The notes under the pieces are model-generated. The model worked only from the letters and a program-made list of their open reading frames with translations, was not told the DNA's origin and made no database searches. A DNA stretch of 64,000 bases from Hydractinia symbiolongicarpus. Taxonomy: Eukaryota > Cnidaria > Hydrozoa > Anthoathecata > Hydractiniidae. This document shows, piece after piece, positions 48,585 through 61,705 of this stretch. The stretch spans positions 16,230,851 to 16,294,850 of the forward strand of contig NC_079877.1 of the NCBI RefSeq assembly GCF_029227915.1, read 5' to 3'. The position numbers and the translations under genes were made by a program. Numbering within the stretch: the stretch's first letter is position 1; each line of letters starts with the position of its first letter.

Positions 48585-49127
48585 CTACAAAATGTTACAA
48601 CACTTCTTTTTTCTTTGTTTCTGGTTTACTATGTTTATCCTTCTCACAATTTCTGCAAAAACATCATTTACATTGTATCGGGTCTTGGCAGACGTTTCAA
48701 AAAATAGACAATTCCATCTGTTGGCTACTGCTTGCCCATCTTCTGGAGACACTTCACGCTCATCATATATATCACGCTTATTTCCAACTAACAACATTGG
48801 TACATTCTCTTGGCCCTTTAAACGTACTATTTGATCTCTCATTGGTTGAACATCCGTTAAAGTTTGTCGATTTGTTATTGAGTATACTAATAAAAATCCT
48901 TGGCCATTTTTAATGTATAAATCCCGCATAGATGCAAACTGTTCAGTGCCAGCCGTGTCTAGTATTTCTAGAATTGATGGCGAATTATCAACTTCGATTT
49001 CTTTACGGTAAAAGTCTTCAATAGTAGGATCATATTTTTCAAGAAATTGGTTAGAAACAAATTGAACTGTCAATGCACTCTTTCCAACACCACCAGACCC
49101 CAAAACAACAACTTTATATTCCTTCAT
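48585..49127 (-). CDS. RAP2: Rap2 small GTPase, 180 aa
   Basis: All G boxes are present: GSGGVGKS (P loop), [10 protein letters not shown] (switch I), DTAGTEQ (switch II), NKRD and ETSAK. Phe in switch I (EDFYRKE), [12 protein letters not shown] and the length point to Rap2 rather than Rap1, which has Ser there. The C-terminus is a lysine/arginine stretch followed by CCNIL, a CAAX box (CNIL) with a second Cys that may be palmitoylated; Leu at the end predicts geranylgeranylation. Rap2 acts at membranes in adhesion and in MAP4K/TNIK-type kinase signalling. The coding region is a single exon. The start is the ATG two bases after CTTTTTACAG; the codons upstream of it lie beyond this acceptor. 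A candidate poly(A) signal (complement of TTTATT) is at 48371-48376. Confidence 0.95.
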   Translation of the reverse strand: MKEYKVVVLGSGGVGKSALTVQFVSNQFLEKYDPTIEDFYRKEIEVDNSPSILEILDTAGTEQFASMRDLYIKNGQGFLLVYSITNRQTLTDVQPMRDQIVRLKGQENVPMLLVGNKRDIYDEREVSPEDGQAVANRWNCLFFETSAKTRYNVNDVFAEIVRRINIVNQKQRKKKCCNIL

Positions 49128-49129
49128 TG

Positions 49130-52100
49130 CTGTAAAAAGTTCTTCTTGGTCCTCTAAATTTAATTTAGCGTCTCTAATTCTTTTCAAGGGTTACTTTTTG
49201 TTGTACATTTTCTAAAAGGTAAAAGGATGTTAGACACAGGAATTGTTATAAAGGAAGCATGCATGCAACTAACATAACAGTTATTATGAAATAACTCATG
49301 TACCCATTGTTATGCGATATGTTTTATGCTGACTTTTAATAGTATAAATTTTTTTTTGCACAATCAAACTTTTATAAACAAAGCAAGGTTCGAATTAGAA
49401 ATTAGAATTAGAAAGTCAGTTCGCAAATATTTGCTGATGTAGAAAAAATAGGTTTTTGTATATAGCTGTTGTCTGGGAGCACTGTAGGCCACTTGTCATT
49501 CATACCTTGTTGTTAATTATTATTTTGCTATGACAGTTCATTATAGAATTAGGTGATAAAATGATTGATGCAAAACTGGAGTTGAAATTAAACATTTTCT
49601 TTGTAGGATGAGTACGTAAATTGCAGATTACAACCTGCCTATTCAAACTCTGCAAAGTTTTATATAGCTAGCTACTTAATTTCAAATCAAAATATATTAC
49701 TCAGGTAAGTTATAATGCACCATAACCCATTTTCACCATGTGTGCTACGCATCTTTAGACTTGATGAACATAGCATTTTTTGTACCGGAAAAGATCATTA
49801 ATAAAAAAGCTATGTAAAAAACACATATTTGTTAATAACAGTATACTTACCTGACCTTATAATTTACTTGATAAACACTATTACTTGCTGTCTGTTTTCA
49901 AAGACTTCACGAAAATATATTTAAAAAACAATGTGAGAAAGATAAGCTAGCTAAACATTATTGCTGAACTTGTGTTACATTTAAAGAGCACATAGTTTTT
50001 ACTTCTATTTTAATTGACAAATAAGCTTTAGTCATCGTTTGATGATGCATCTTTATACCTTCCATGAAGCCTATAGTACGGCGTAACATTGAGAGAGAAA
50101 AATAAATCCACAAAAAGTTGTCAAAATTTTGATTTTGACAAAACGCATTATACTTTATTATACTTAAACTAATTAAAATCATAATGCGACCCAAGGGTGA
50201 ACACTTAATTATAAGTTTACCAAGAAAAAACAGTAAGTTCAGTTTGCAGAAGTTTAACAGTTTTGCAACAATCAGCTACATATTTGTTACAACAAGCCAC
50301 TTGTTTGTGAACATGTACAACACCCTACCAAATCACGAAGACCGCGTAAAAGAATGACCCGAACGCAGCCTGGGTCCGACTCATAGGTATTTTTTTCGTC
50401 CGCTTGCCGTTTGTTTAAACACATAATTCTGACAAATTACATACCCCTAGACCTGGATAATGCGCACATAACTTTTCCCGCCCAATATGATAACCTAAGT
50501 TTTTTTTTGTGTGAGGTCAATTCAATATAAAAGTTTCTTTGTGACGCAGCAAATTTGCGTTGAGGTAGAAACAACGCAAACAACAGATCTCGCCGTGATC
50601 AAGGAATCCGACTAAACAAAGAAACTTACCCTGAAATTCTAACAACAATCTTGAAAAGAGAGAAAAGAAAAGCCAAGAAACATCAGTCATTTTGTATTCG
50701 TAAAAATTCCTTCCTTGAAACATTTTCTTGTATGTTTCTGCTGTTTCGGCACCTGCGCGTACGTTACAGAATTTTGTAAACATTGGTAACTCGTTTTTTA
50801 GCTGTGGAAACACACAGCTTTCTAGTTTCGGCTGAAAGCTCGCATAAAATCCTGATCTTCTAGGGTTTAAGTGAAGATATGCGTATCTCGGACGCGGTTT
50901 TTGAAATTGATGTTAACATTTTAAAAATTGCATAGCTCAAGTTTAAAAAGATCTCTTTTTGATTCTTTTTGTCTTGTAAATACTTTTTATGTTTTCTATA
51001 CTTCTACATCATGCTAATAAAATTCAAAAACATCAATGTATTTCCTGAAAGTTAGCGTCGTTGTCTCAAAGGCATTCATAATTATACATACACTATGTAA
51101 TTATACACTATATATACGGCTAATTATATAGTAGCAGTCGTCATACTTGTTACGATAAAGCTGAGGCCATGCAGTCCAGCAAAGTCGGTATTTATACGGT
51201 TAATTAGCCGGTATGTATCAGTTTGAAAATGAATATCTCTCATGCGCAGTCGTTTCTTGATTTTTTTTGCTTTTTATTGTAGCATAACATGCTATGGAAC
51301 TATGTAGATGACTATCGGAAGATTGATATCGAAGGAAAGTGTGGAAGTTTAAGCAAATAAGATATCTACCATATAATTATCCGCACAAGCAGCTAGGTTT
51401 ACTTTATGTATTGTATAATTATCTTGTAATGACTGAATATCCTTTACAGACTAATTATCAGTTCTCCCTGACTGGTTAAGTTATGGTTAAAAAAATTGTT
51501 AGGCTAGTAGCATTTTTTCACTTATGTATGTTGTAAATTAATCTGCATGCAAAAACTAGATTTTAATTTCAAGATCAAAAGTAAGATGCCTTTACTGAAA
51601 ATTATAGTTTGTAATAGGCTGGTTGGTCTACGGCTTATCGCATGTTTATTTTGCCTGTCGATTTGCGCAAAAGATCTAGGGAATATATACAACACCGTAT
51701 CACAGTGCTCAGATTTGTAGATATTTTCTGCAGACCATGTCTAAAAGGGCGTTCCATTGGACTAGCCTTCAACCCATGAAACAAGGGTTAACCATCGCAG
51801 ATATTTTTAGTTTTTCGTCCATGATATATCCCCCTGTCATTCCTTTTTCTGGTGTCCTCGGCCAAGATAGCAATCCGGCTATCAGTTTAAATAAAATACG
51901 CATATTATTATTGACCTTGCTGCACAAACAGGAGGGTTCCACAATTTTGCCAGCCTGTTTAGTTTTTCTTCTGTAAAACAAGCATCAAAAGCTCATTTTT
52001 TATTAGTTATGATGAATAAAGTATTTACAATGCAAGCTCAAATAGAGTCTGTTTTTTTGTGATACAGTATATATATTTAATATTGTTTGCTTAACCGAGA

Positions 52101-55100
52101 GAGGTAATTTATTAGCATGTTAAACTAGAAAAAAAGTGATTATTTACAAGTTTTAGAATTGTGGAACCGTAACTTATTGGTGAAAAGGGGTGACTATATT
52201 TTCAACTCTATTACAAGCAACATTGCCATAAAAGCCGAATGGCAGGGGTAAGGGGGCAATTGTGTCTTAATAATTTTGTGAAGTAAGTGAAATTACCATA
52301 GTCATTGTTCACCAATGCAATGAAATTGTAAAGGATAAACACGACTTAGAGAGTGTAGGTAATTTTCACATGGTAGACATAATAACTCTACGATACGCAT
52401 GCGCGATCATAAGTCAATAACAATGCACTGTCAATAAATAAACATATCTTCTTTATATCTACTCTTAATGCAAAATAATAATAAAAATCCACCCTTTTAA
52501 ATAAGCGCCCTCTGTTTTGTTAAAAGGGAGAGCTCAATCAAATAATAATAATAATAAACAAGAATGAAACGAACAAGTATAAAAGACGAAGATTATACAG
52601 ATAAGACATATGACACCCCCAATGAAAATATTTAGTATTTTCCGCTATACCGCAAAACGCGTAAGAGTTTCTGCTGTCAAGCAGAAATCGATTTCCATTG
52701 CGTTTCGAAATCTAGAAGATGTGGCAGTTGCTGTAATCAAGAGATTGTTTTAAAAGTTTAAGATTACTGTTCTCAAATGTCAATGGCTATTTGCTGATAG
52801 GGAGAACACAAATCTTATAAGCTTTTAAGATTTGACGGGAAAAAGAAGAAAGAATAAAAGACAAAAATAAAGATTCTAGCGCGTTATTGTAACGTTATAT
52901 TTTTTTGTTGAACAGTGTTATTGTAAATGTGACATAGAAAAACCCTTCGTAAAAATTTTTTCCACAAAAACACAACAACATATTTCTTAGGTCCACAATA
53001 TCCGGGCGTTGTATATTTTGCAGTTGGAAATAAAAGTGCTATGAAATACGATGAGCTGCAAAGAAAATACGAAAATCCATTGCCAACCTTACAAGGCCCA
53101 AGCAACGGTTTTAAAAGTGAGGGGGGGGGGGGGGTATATTTAGAAGATACCGCGAAATTAGAATCAACCCGACGCGTCACAGTTTATTTTTGAATAATAA
53201 ATTTATAACCTATCTACTGGAAGCCATTTGGTATAATATGCACAATGATATTTTACTTCTTCAACAGATTTACTGCAAAATATTTTTTCTTAGTTCTTTT
53301 TGAAGGACGAAACTCATTAGCAACATCTACCAAGAAACCTTTTTCGGTCAACTCATTATGAAAAACTATTATAGCCAATGCGCTGAAGCTCTTTTGTGGC
53401 ATGTTGGATCAAAGCCAAGTTTCCAGTCTAATGAAAACTATCGTTCAGGGATAGCGCTTGTTGGACTAGCTTCATTGGACGATTTGTGATAGTGGAGAGA
53501 TTTAAAGTGGATCTGACTGAGAAGGCTTTGTACTCTTCTTAATTTCCGATGAAAATATATCCCTTACATTTCTACTAGCTGTTTTTCGAGGGCCCTCGTC
53601 ACACAGGAAAAACACTTCAACTAAAATTAATAATTTGCTTGCAGCAAGATTACAGCAAGATTTTGAAAATAGAAAATTAATCCAACAAGACCTTTTAAAA
53701 AAATAACTTTCCAGCAACTTTGAACACAATGCTTTGTCGTTTATTCCATCCAGCTGAAACAATAACCCAATAATTCTATTTTAAAAATTAGGTCACTGGT
53801 CAAACCCAAGATGGGCTCAGTCAAAATTTAGGCTCAGTGGAAACAATATTTTGTTATCATTTTTGAAAAGAAAAATCGAAGCCATGGAAAAAACGACAAA
53901 GAAGCAATAACCACGTTCGACAAATCTTTTTTACTGAAAGGAGAATAAAAATATTGTGAGTCCCACTGATCGTAGCAGAACGAACGCAAGATGTAGACAA
54001 AGAAAGGCTTTAATTTTTAAGTTGCGTGGAATTTGTAATAATTATCTGTTTCTTTCCTTCCAAGAAAATGTTAGCATGTATTTTTGTTAAACTGGAATCT
54101 GCAATATTGTATTTTAGCACAGGGCCGATTTTCGGCTATTTCTCCAGTATGCTGCAAAGGTTTTGCGCAAGTAGGGGTGCAGGCCAAGCCGAAATTGAGC
54201 TAGCTTCAGTTTTTACTATATTTTCATTATGGAACAATCCGCTCCACGACCCAAAAAAGGCGGGACATTAGGGTGTGCTGACATCAGCCGCCCTAATTAT
54301 TTCTAATCGAACAACCTAAATCCCAAGTTCACTATGAGCATCAATTAGTCAATTTCCAAATGTTCGGAGTGCGTGTTACTCCCATAGAAACAGCTTTCTC
54401 AAATGTTCGCTTTCAACTTTCACCCTCTTTTACCTCTAAACTTTATGCAATTCATTTTACAGTTACATTAAAATTGTTATCGAAGAATACACAGTTGATA
54501 AATCTCAAAAAGCAAAAATACAAACAGTTATTTAATATTTTTTTTTTGGATATGCGCCGCCTAAGTATGTACTTAGGTATATCTTTCAAAATTGGCAAAT
54601 GTAATAAATAATTTAGCTTTGATCATCAAGGTGATCTAAGTATTCAAGAGAGATTCGGCTTCCGTTAATTTTCTGGTTGAAAGAGATATTGTGAAGTTCA
54701 AAATAGTGAATATAGTGCTGAAGGTGTTGTGGAGCGGTAGTGCGCACTTGAATACTTAATTAGAGCTAAATTAGTATTTTAATTAAACTTTATTGCATTT
54801 GTCTAATTTTTGAAATAATAATTCAACATTTGATCCCAAGTATTCAAATGAGATTTTAAAGCCACCTATTTTGGATTCACAAGCAGTTGTGTAAAAACTA
54901 AACAATGACCAGGATAACATCTGATAGAACTACAATTTCTGATTTGTTTGTTGCATATCTTGTAATATCATGCACTGTAAGGGTACGGGGGTCCTACAAT
55001 TTAACCCAGGTAAATATTTGCCCATAAACTTTTCAGAAGTTTTTTTTCCTAGATCTTTGCATATAAGCAACTTGTAATGTTTTGGTAAGCATATTTACCT

Positions 55101-55240
55101 GGAACGACCAGGGAAATATGGTTGTGTTGTCAGAATGTCGGATTTTTTGTCGAAGTAATTCAGTAGGTATGTGTTGGACTTTTTTGTGTCGTTAGAGACA
55201 AGACGCGGTATTATCATAAGCTGTACGTCATGTGTCGGAT
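49130..55240. other. Upstream region of Rap2, no gene seen
   Basis: About 6 kb of AT-rich sequence. It holds a run of 14 G (53121-53134), a short AAT microsatellite (near 52540) and short open frames without family features. The 5' end of the Rap2 transcript should lie here. Confidence 0.45.
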
Positions 55241-55269
55241 CCACTTAGCCAGGTGCGAAATGAAGTCAT

Positions 55270-56720
55270 TTCCCCGATCATTACCAATCTTTTGGACGAC
55301 CTGAGGAAGGCAGGCAAAGGGTGAAAAAGCAATTCTCAGTAAACCAGTTTAATCCGATGCAGTCTGGATCTGGCCGATAGGAGCAGAAGGCAAATAATTG
55401 TTTGTTGATTCTGCTTTTGTTGAAAGTCCAGGTCTTCAGTGAATGAAGAATTTTTAATCTGTTTAACATCCATTGTGTTCTTCTTTTCTGTTGTTGTGAC
55501 TTTCTGCTTTAATGTTAAGAATATGAGGAAGATGCGTAGCTATTATCCAATTCTTTTTGCTTATCGCCCATTCCAAAATGCTTTGTGTAACCTTATCCAT
55601 TGGGCTAAACTTTACGCTACCCATTGTTTTTATACAGGCTACTGGTACTCCATTTTTAGCAACATATTAGTGTTTGTGGTGTGGGTAGCCTGTAATCCAA
55701 AGGACGCTGCCATTAGTTTTAATATTTTGATGTGCTTTTCTTCCTCCCTGGCTGAAAACTCACCTTCTGTGTGAGAATCTTTCATTGACGCTCCCAACCT
55801 TTTGTTAAGGCATCTGTCGATATTACGACATTTTGGTTGCCTCAAACTATCAGGGCTATGCTACCGCATAGGTTATTCTTCCACCAGGACATTCATGGCG
55901 GTTGAAGTGTTATCTGCTTATTAAAGTTGCCAGCACTCTTTTTTTAAAGACTCAGCTTTTAGTCTTTTAGTAGCTTTATAGTAGTCTACCATGTGGAAGC
56001 TCTATAAGAACTCGTCTCCTTCTGTGTTACTCCATTACACAGGGTGATTTTGTTTTCCTTCTTTTTCAGGGTGAGAGTGGCTGTGGTATCACTGACAGTC
56101 ACTGTGTCAATGACAAACACAAGGAACTCTAAAACTTGTTTTGGTTTAAACTCGGATTTATCTGAATATATTGTAAATCTCAGCGAATTCAACAACATCA
56201 CGGTTTTGTGTATTATTGTAGTAGGATTGTTTACTGACGTTCATTGTGATCAAGTCATCAATAAAGTTTGTTCTTTTCTTAGTTTAGATAATGGTGGTTT
56301 CATAATCTTGGTGAATTTTCGGGGACTTTCTGTATAGCCAGAAGGGAGTACAAGGTACAAGCATATAAACCTTATCTCTGTACTTGAATTTAGGAGCTTC
56401 TATTTTTGTTGTGTATTGATATGCTATAGTATGCACCCTTTATATCCAGTTTTGTAAGATACATACCTTTTTGGATTAAACAGTAAATAGAAGTTAAGGT
56501 TTGCATCATAAACTTTCTTTTTTCGATGTGTACGTTGAGTTTTTTGAGATTTAGGATTAGCCTTAATTCACCATCTGATTTACCATCTAATTTCTCTGTA
56601 ACAAATATGAATGAGATAAAGTCACCTATTTCTTGACTGCTTAACGTTATCACGCCATTCCCAAGTGGCTTTTGATTTCTTCATCGATGAATACTGCCCT
56701 TTGATATCCAGAGGGTATTT
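55270..56720 (-). pseudogene. DIRS-type retroelement, decayed RT/RNase H
   Basis: Reading the minus strand from 56720 leftward gives, in order, LGNGVITLSSQEIGDFIS, RLILNLKKLNVHIE, YLTKLDIKGAYYSISIH (RT core), LNSLRFTIYSDKSEFKP, then ASMKDSHTEGEFSA (RNase H region) and INKQLFAFCSYRPDPDC. This order and these motifs are those of DIRS-group tyrosine-recombinase retrotransposons. Several frameshifts and stops separate the pieces, and no recombinase is seen. Its 5' side ends next to the BEL/Pao LTR at 56810. Confidence 0.75.
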
Positions 56721-56809
56721 ATAGTACCGGGTTTGAAGTATCTCGTTTACTGGGATGTGCATGCCTGAGATTGTCTGAAGGCTCTCAATGTCCGTGACTA
56801 TGCCTTTCT

Positions 56810-57004
56810 GTTGAATTGACCATGTGACTTGAACACGTGACCTTTACACGTGCGCTCACTTTTGTATATATTTTTCTGTTTATATTTTTGAAGAGCTTAA
56901 TTAGATTTTACTTCTTGTTGAACGAGGTTGTTCTCTTTGGTTGATACTCCCGAAACCTCGTATTCTTATTATACAGTCCTCTGATTATAATTGTGGATAA
57001 AACA
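56810..57004 (+). repeat. Putative 5' LTR and primer-binding region
   Basis: Starts TGTTGAATTG and ends ATAAAACA. Directly after it TTGGTCCACCGAGCCGGAT resembles the sequence that follows the LTR in many BEL-type elements. A TATA-like TATATATTTT lies inside. Without the 3' LTR the borders are provisional. Confidence 0.45.
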
Positions 57005-57180
57005 TTGGTCCACCGAGCCGGATCTATTGTTGGATATAATTATTGATCGTTGGTTTATTTAATCGACAGTTGCTGAATATTTACTCATATAGAATTTTTG
57101 AAATTATACACATAAACATTAGAACATTTTTTGAATTTACAACACTTACAATTTAGTTACTTTTGAAATTATATACAAAC

Positions 57181-57429
57181 ATGACTGAAGATATCAGTAA
57201 AAAGAGAAGAAGTCGTGGTGCTTATGTTGGTGTTTTTAAGAAAATTGTTAATGAAACTGTGAAACCTATTTATGAAAGGTTTGCTTTGAAAGATCATGGT
57301 GCGGTACTCTTATCCAGTTATGATTTACTGGAAGCTAAATTATTGAACGTAACAACTATTCAAAATGAAATTAATGACTTAATTGAGCCAGAGAATATAG
57401 CTAATGAAGATGTCACACTTGGAATTTGA
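57181..57429 (+). pseudogene. BEL/Pao gag N-terminus (separated by a frameshift)
   Basis: From the ATG at 57181: a basic start (KKRRSRGAYVGVFKKIV) and an acidic, helical continuation typical of BEL/Pao gag. The frame stops at 57427-57429, while the next frame, already open from 57404, carries on with FEQYAAKELTTLKKFLD, so one base has been gained or lost. Confidence 0.75.
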
Positions 57430-60400
57430 GCAGTATGCTGCGAAAGAGTTAACAACATTGAAAAAGTTTCTTGACAAGCATGTGTTTGAAATTGAAGGTA
57501 ATGTTTCTGTTACTTCTTCTGATGGGTCTGGAAACTCCAGCGTGAGGGATCGAATTAAACTTCCGAAACTTGAGCTGAAAAAGTTTAACGGTGATCCTTT
57601 GCAATGGAAGTCCTTTGACGAATCTTTTGAGTGTGCGATACATAAGAATGAATCTCTTTCTTCTGTCGAAAAATTGAGGTATTTGACAAATCTTTTGTCG
57701 GGCTCGGCAGAACAAACAATCAGCGGTTTATCGTTATGTAACGAAAACTATGAAATTGCGCGAGATCTTTTAAAAGAACGATTTGGTGATCCACAAATCA
57801 CTGTGTCAGCTCATATGAACAAACTTTTGACTCTTGAAAATGTAAAAAGTTCGAGAGATATTAAATCTATGCGAAAACTTTACGACCTAATCGAATCTCA
57901 AGTGAGAAGTTTGAAAGCCCTGGGTTTTAAAGCAGAAAACTATGGACCTATGCTTATTCCTGTTGTTTTGTCAAAATTACCGAATGATATCAAATTAATG
58001 ATAAGTAGAAAATTTGATGAAGATATTTGGGACGCTGAAGCTGTGTTAAAATTTTTAAGAAAAGAAATTATGGCACGTGAAAAACTTTCGAATATAAAAT
58101 TAGAAGAAGATGAGCAGCGGGAGTTCCCCAGCAGTGGAAGTTCTTTGAATGCACAAGCTGCGCGAACTGGTACCCGAAAGTTATTCTGTTCCTTTTGTTC
58201 TGGTGAGCATAAATCACATGAATGCAGAACTGTAACAAAATTAGAAACCAGGAAAGAAATTGTTTTGAAAAATGGACGCTGTTTTTTATGTTTAAGAAAA
58301 GGACACATGAGTCGTGAATGCAAAGCAAGTTTTCGTTGTTTTCACTGCAAAGGAAAACATCACGTAGCCTTATGCGAAAAGAAACATAATCCAAATCCTC
58401 CTCCTAGTCGTAGTCCTAAGAAAAATGAAACCGAAAATAAAGATGCAGAAAGTGAAAATTCTTCCTCGAACGTTACACCTGCTAATATAAACATAGCTTC
58501 TGATCGAAATAATGTTTTGCTGCAAACTGCTATGGCTACAGTTACATCATGCGATGGAAATTTTTCTGCGAAATTACGCATTTTATTTGACAGCGGTTTG
58601 CAATTGTCGTACATCACACCGCAAGCGAGAAAAAGGTTGAATTTAAAAACTGTTTCAAAAAAAGAACTGAGTATTAAAGTCTTTGGAGGTGAACACTCTA
58701 CGAAAAAACTTGATCTTGTCAAATTTGAAATTAAAAGCACAATATCGAATGAGAGCATTAATGTTTCTACCTTTGTGAACGATATTTGCAAACCTGTTTC
58801 CGGACAAACTATCAATTTTGCTGTTGAAAATTATGAACATTTGCAAGGCTTACAATTAGCTGATCAGAATTTTAGCGACGATCTACACGTCGACATATTA
58901 ATTGGAGCCGATTATTACTGGAATTTTTTCACGAAAACTGTTTTACGAAGTTCTAGCGGAGGTCCTGTTGCCATGGGATCAAAACTTGGATTTATCTTAA
59001 GTGGTCCAGTTTCTACTGTCTCTACCACTCCTGTTACAGCAAATATGGCTTGTACTCATTCGTTATTAATTATGAAAGAAACTCAATCAGATTATGAGAT
59101 TCTGAATGAAAACGTGAATAAATTTTTCAACTTGGAAAGTTTAGGGATTTCCTCCGAAGAACCTAGTATTTACGACAAATTCACGGATGAAATAAAATTT
59201 AAAGATCATCATTACGAAGTGAGGCTACCAGTGAAAGGTGATAAAATGTTCATTGAGGATAACTATTCACTAGCTAAAGACCGCCTCCGATCACAGTTTA
59301 ATAAATTAAAAAACAATACCGAATTATTGAAAACATACGACGATATATTTAAAGAACAATTGGACAGCGGTATCATTGAAAAGACGACAGAAAGCCCTGG
59401 TGTTGGGGAAACCCATTATCTCCCCCACAGAGCTGTTATTAAACCTAACAGAAATACAACGAAAGTACGTATAGTCTTCGATGCTAGCGCAAAGCATAAA
59501 GATAGTCGATCGCTAAATGAATGTTTATATACCGGTCCATCACTGAACACTTCATTGTTTGGAGTGTTGTTACGATTTAGAGCGTATAATATCGCAATAA
59601 CTGGTGACATTGAAAAAGCCTTCCATCAAATATCGGTATCACCTGAAGATCGTAATTTACTCCGATTTATCTGGTACGACGATGTGAATAATTTTGATGA
59701 TCAAAAGTTTGAAAATAACGCGCTAGCTGATTATAGATTCTGCCGAGTAGTCTTTGGAGCCACTTGTTCTCCATTTCTTCTGTCTGCAACTTTGATTTTT
59801 CATTTACACGGTTATGTTGAATGTGATCCGCAATTTGTGCAGAAGTTACTTGAATCTCTGCATGTTGATGATTTGACTGCGGGTGGCGTTAATGATTCTG
59901 ATGCTTTGTGTTTTTACACGAAGTGTCAGGAGAGGCTCAGTGAAGGAGGGTTTAATTTGAGAAAGTTTAACTCTAACTCCAAAATGCTTGAGAACATCGT
60001 CAATAGTACTCAGGATGAAACTGAAATCAAATTTCAACCCACTATTAAAGTTTTGGGACTTGAATGGAACAAACTCTCTGACGAAATTAATTTCAATTTT
60101 TCTGACATGCTGAAGAACATAAAATTGCCTACTACGAAGCGAAATATCATGCATTTTTTAGCTAGTATCTATGATCCACTAGGGATAATTAACCCTATTG
60201 TTGTGACAATTAAAGTATTGTTCCAAGATTTGTGTGTTGCAAAATTTGACTGGGATCAACCTTTAGAAGGTGAATTTTTACAAAGATGGAATGAAATTTG
60301 TACTAGCTTTGACACTGAAACTTTAAATATTGACAGACTTTATGCTTATAAAGATGAAAATGATCAATTTGAAAACATTGAACAAGAAGCCCTGGGGGCT

Positions 60401-60433
60401 TTAAGAATTTCCGCGCGCTACCAAAATATTTGA
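57404..60433 (+). pseudogene. BEL/Pao gag-protease-reverse transcriptase
   Basis: The gag core (KLPKLELKKFNGDPLQWKSF) is followed by three zinc-knuckle motifs (CSFCSGEHKSHEC, CFLCLRKGHMSREC, CFHCKGKHHVALC). The protease has the DSG triad (LFDSGLQLSYI). The RT has VRIVFDASAKH, GDIEKAFHQI and the active site LHVDDL (59861-59872), where BEL elements usually have YVDD. The last 10 or so codons and the stop at 60431 come from the inserted element, so RNase H and integrase are cut off. Confidence 0.9.
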
Positions 60434-61705
60434 TGAAAACCTGCTAATTCGTTGTGTTATTGTGCCAAACATTCGAAGGGGTTTGGTGCATGAACCTCTG
60501 AAGATAAAGCCCATCAGTGACATTATATCTTACAACAAACGCAAACAAAACGAAACGTGTCATAATAAACTCACATTTTAAAAGAAATTGCTAACAAAAA
60601 TTACAGCCTATCATTCATGGTTGAAAGTCTTGCGATTGAAACGTTGATGGTCTTAAACGGCATTAGTTGACAAAAAATCAAAATTTTGATGTCACCGTTA
60701 TGTTCAGCATACTTTTTTTGTTAACTTTGCCAAATTTTGTTGAAAATGAAGTAGTTTTAATTTTTGGACCAATTTTGGCCTAAAATGACATTTAAGGTGG
60801 CAAAAAACCAAAATTTTGATGTCACCATCATGTTCACCATACTTTTTTTGTTAATTGTGCCAAAATTTGTCAAAAATAAAGTAGTATTAATTTTTGGACC
60901 AATTTTGGCCTAAAATGACATTTAGGTAACAAGAAATCAAAATTTTGATGTCACCATCATGTTTAGCATACTTTATTTGTTTACTGTGCCAAATTTTGTT
61001 AAAAATAAAGTAGTTTTAATTTTTGGACCAATTTTGGCCTGAAATGACATTTAGATAAGAAGAAATCAAAATTTTGATGTCACCATCATGTTCAGCATAC
61101 TTTTTTTTGTTAATTGTGCCAAAATTTGTCAAAAATGAAGTAGTTTTAATTTTTGGACCAATTTTGGCCTAAAATGACATTTAGGTAACAAGAAATCAAA
61201 ATTTTGATGTCACCATCATGTTCAGCATACTTTATTTGTTTACTATGCCAAATTTTGTTAAAAATAAAGTAGTTTTAATTTTTGGACCAATTTTGGCCTG
61301 AAATGACATTTAGGTAAGAAGAAATCAAAATTTTGATGTCACTATCATGTTCAGCATACTTTATTTGTTAACTGTTCCAAATTTTGTTGAAAATAAAGTA
61401 GTTCTAATTTTTGGACCAATTTTGGCCTAAAATGACATTTAGGTGACAAAAATCAAAATTATTATGTCACCATTATGTTCAGCATACTACTTTTGTTAAC
61501 TGTGCCAAATTTTGTCGAAAACAAATACCAATTTTGGCCTGAAGCGTCAATACTAGACTTCCCAGTAGTTAAGGAGCTTAGGTACGAAGTTTACATCTGT
61601 GACGGACCAACCTGAAACCCCAGGGTCGATTTTTTCTCAAAAAATGCTCCGAAAGAAAAAACGACGGTTTTAAAGAATTTCCTACGCCTTCGGGCGCGGA
61701 AATTC
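60405..61705 (+). mobile_element. Non-autonomous element with seven 129-bp tandem units, inserted in BEL pol
   Basis: Borders share GAATTTCCGCGC (60405-60416) with its complement at 61694-61705. The 3' end is a strong hairpin: GAATTTCC, then CGCC-TTCG-GGCG, then GGAAATTC (61675-61705). Seven units marked by TGTTCAGCATAC start near 60701, 60831, 60960, 61089, 61219, 61348 and 61476. The block AGAAGCCCTGGGGGCT just left of the border is shared with the copy at 31417-32327, so the true end may be near 60385. The architecture resembles Helentron-derived non-autonomous elements and the bivalve pearl elements. Confidence 0.88.

Noticed and set aside
49128-49187. Extended N-terminus of Rap2 (20 extra codons)
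   Set aside because: It begins with TTG, lies upstream of a splice acceptor, and is absent from the Rap family.
56044-56337. Plus-strand ORF over the DIRS remnant
   Set aside because: Shadow of the minus-strand reverse transcriptase sequence.
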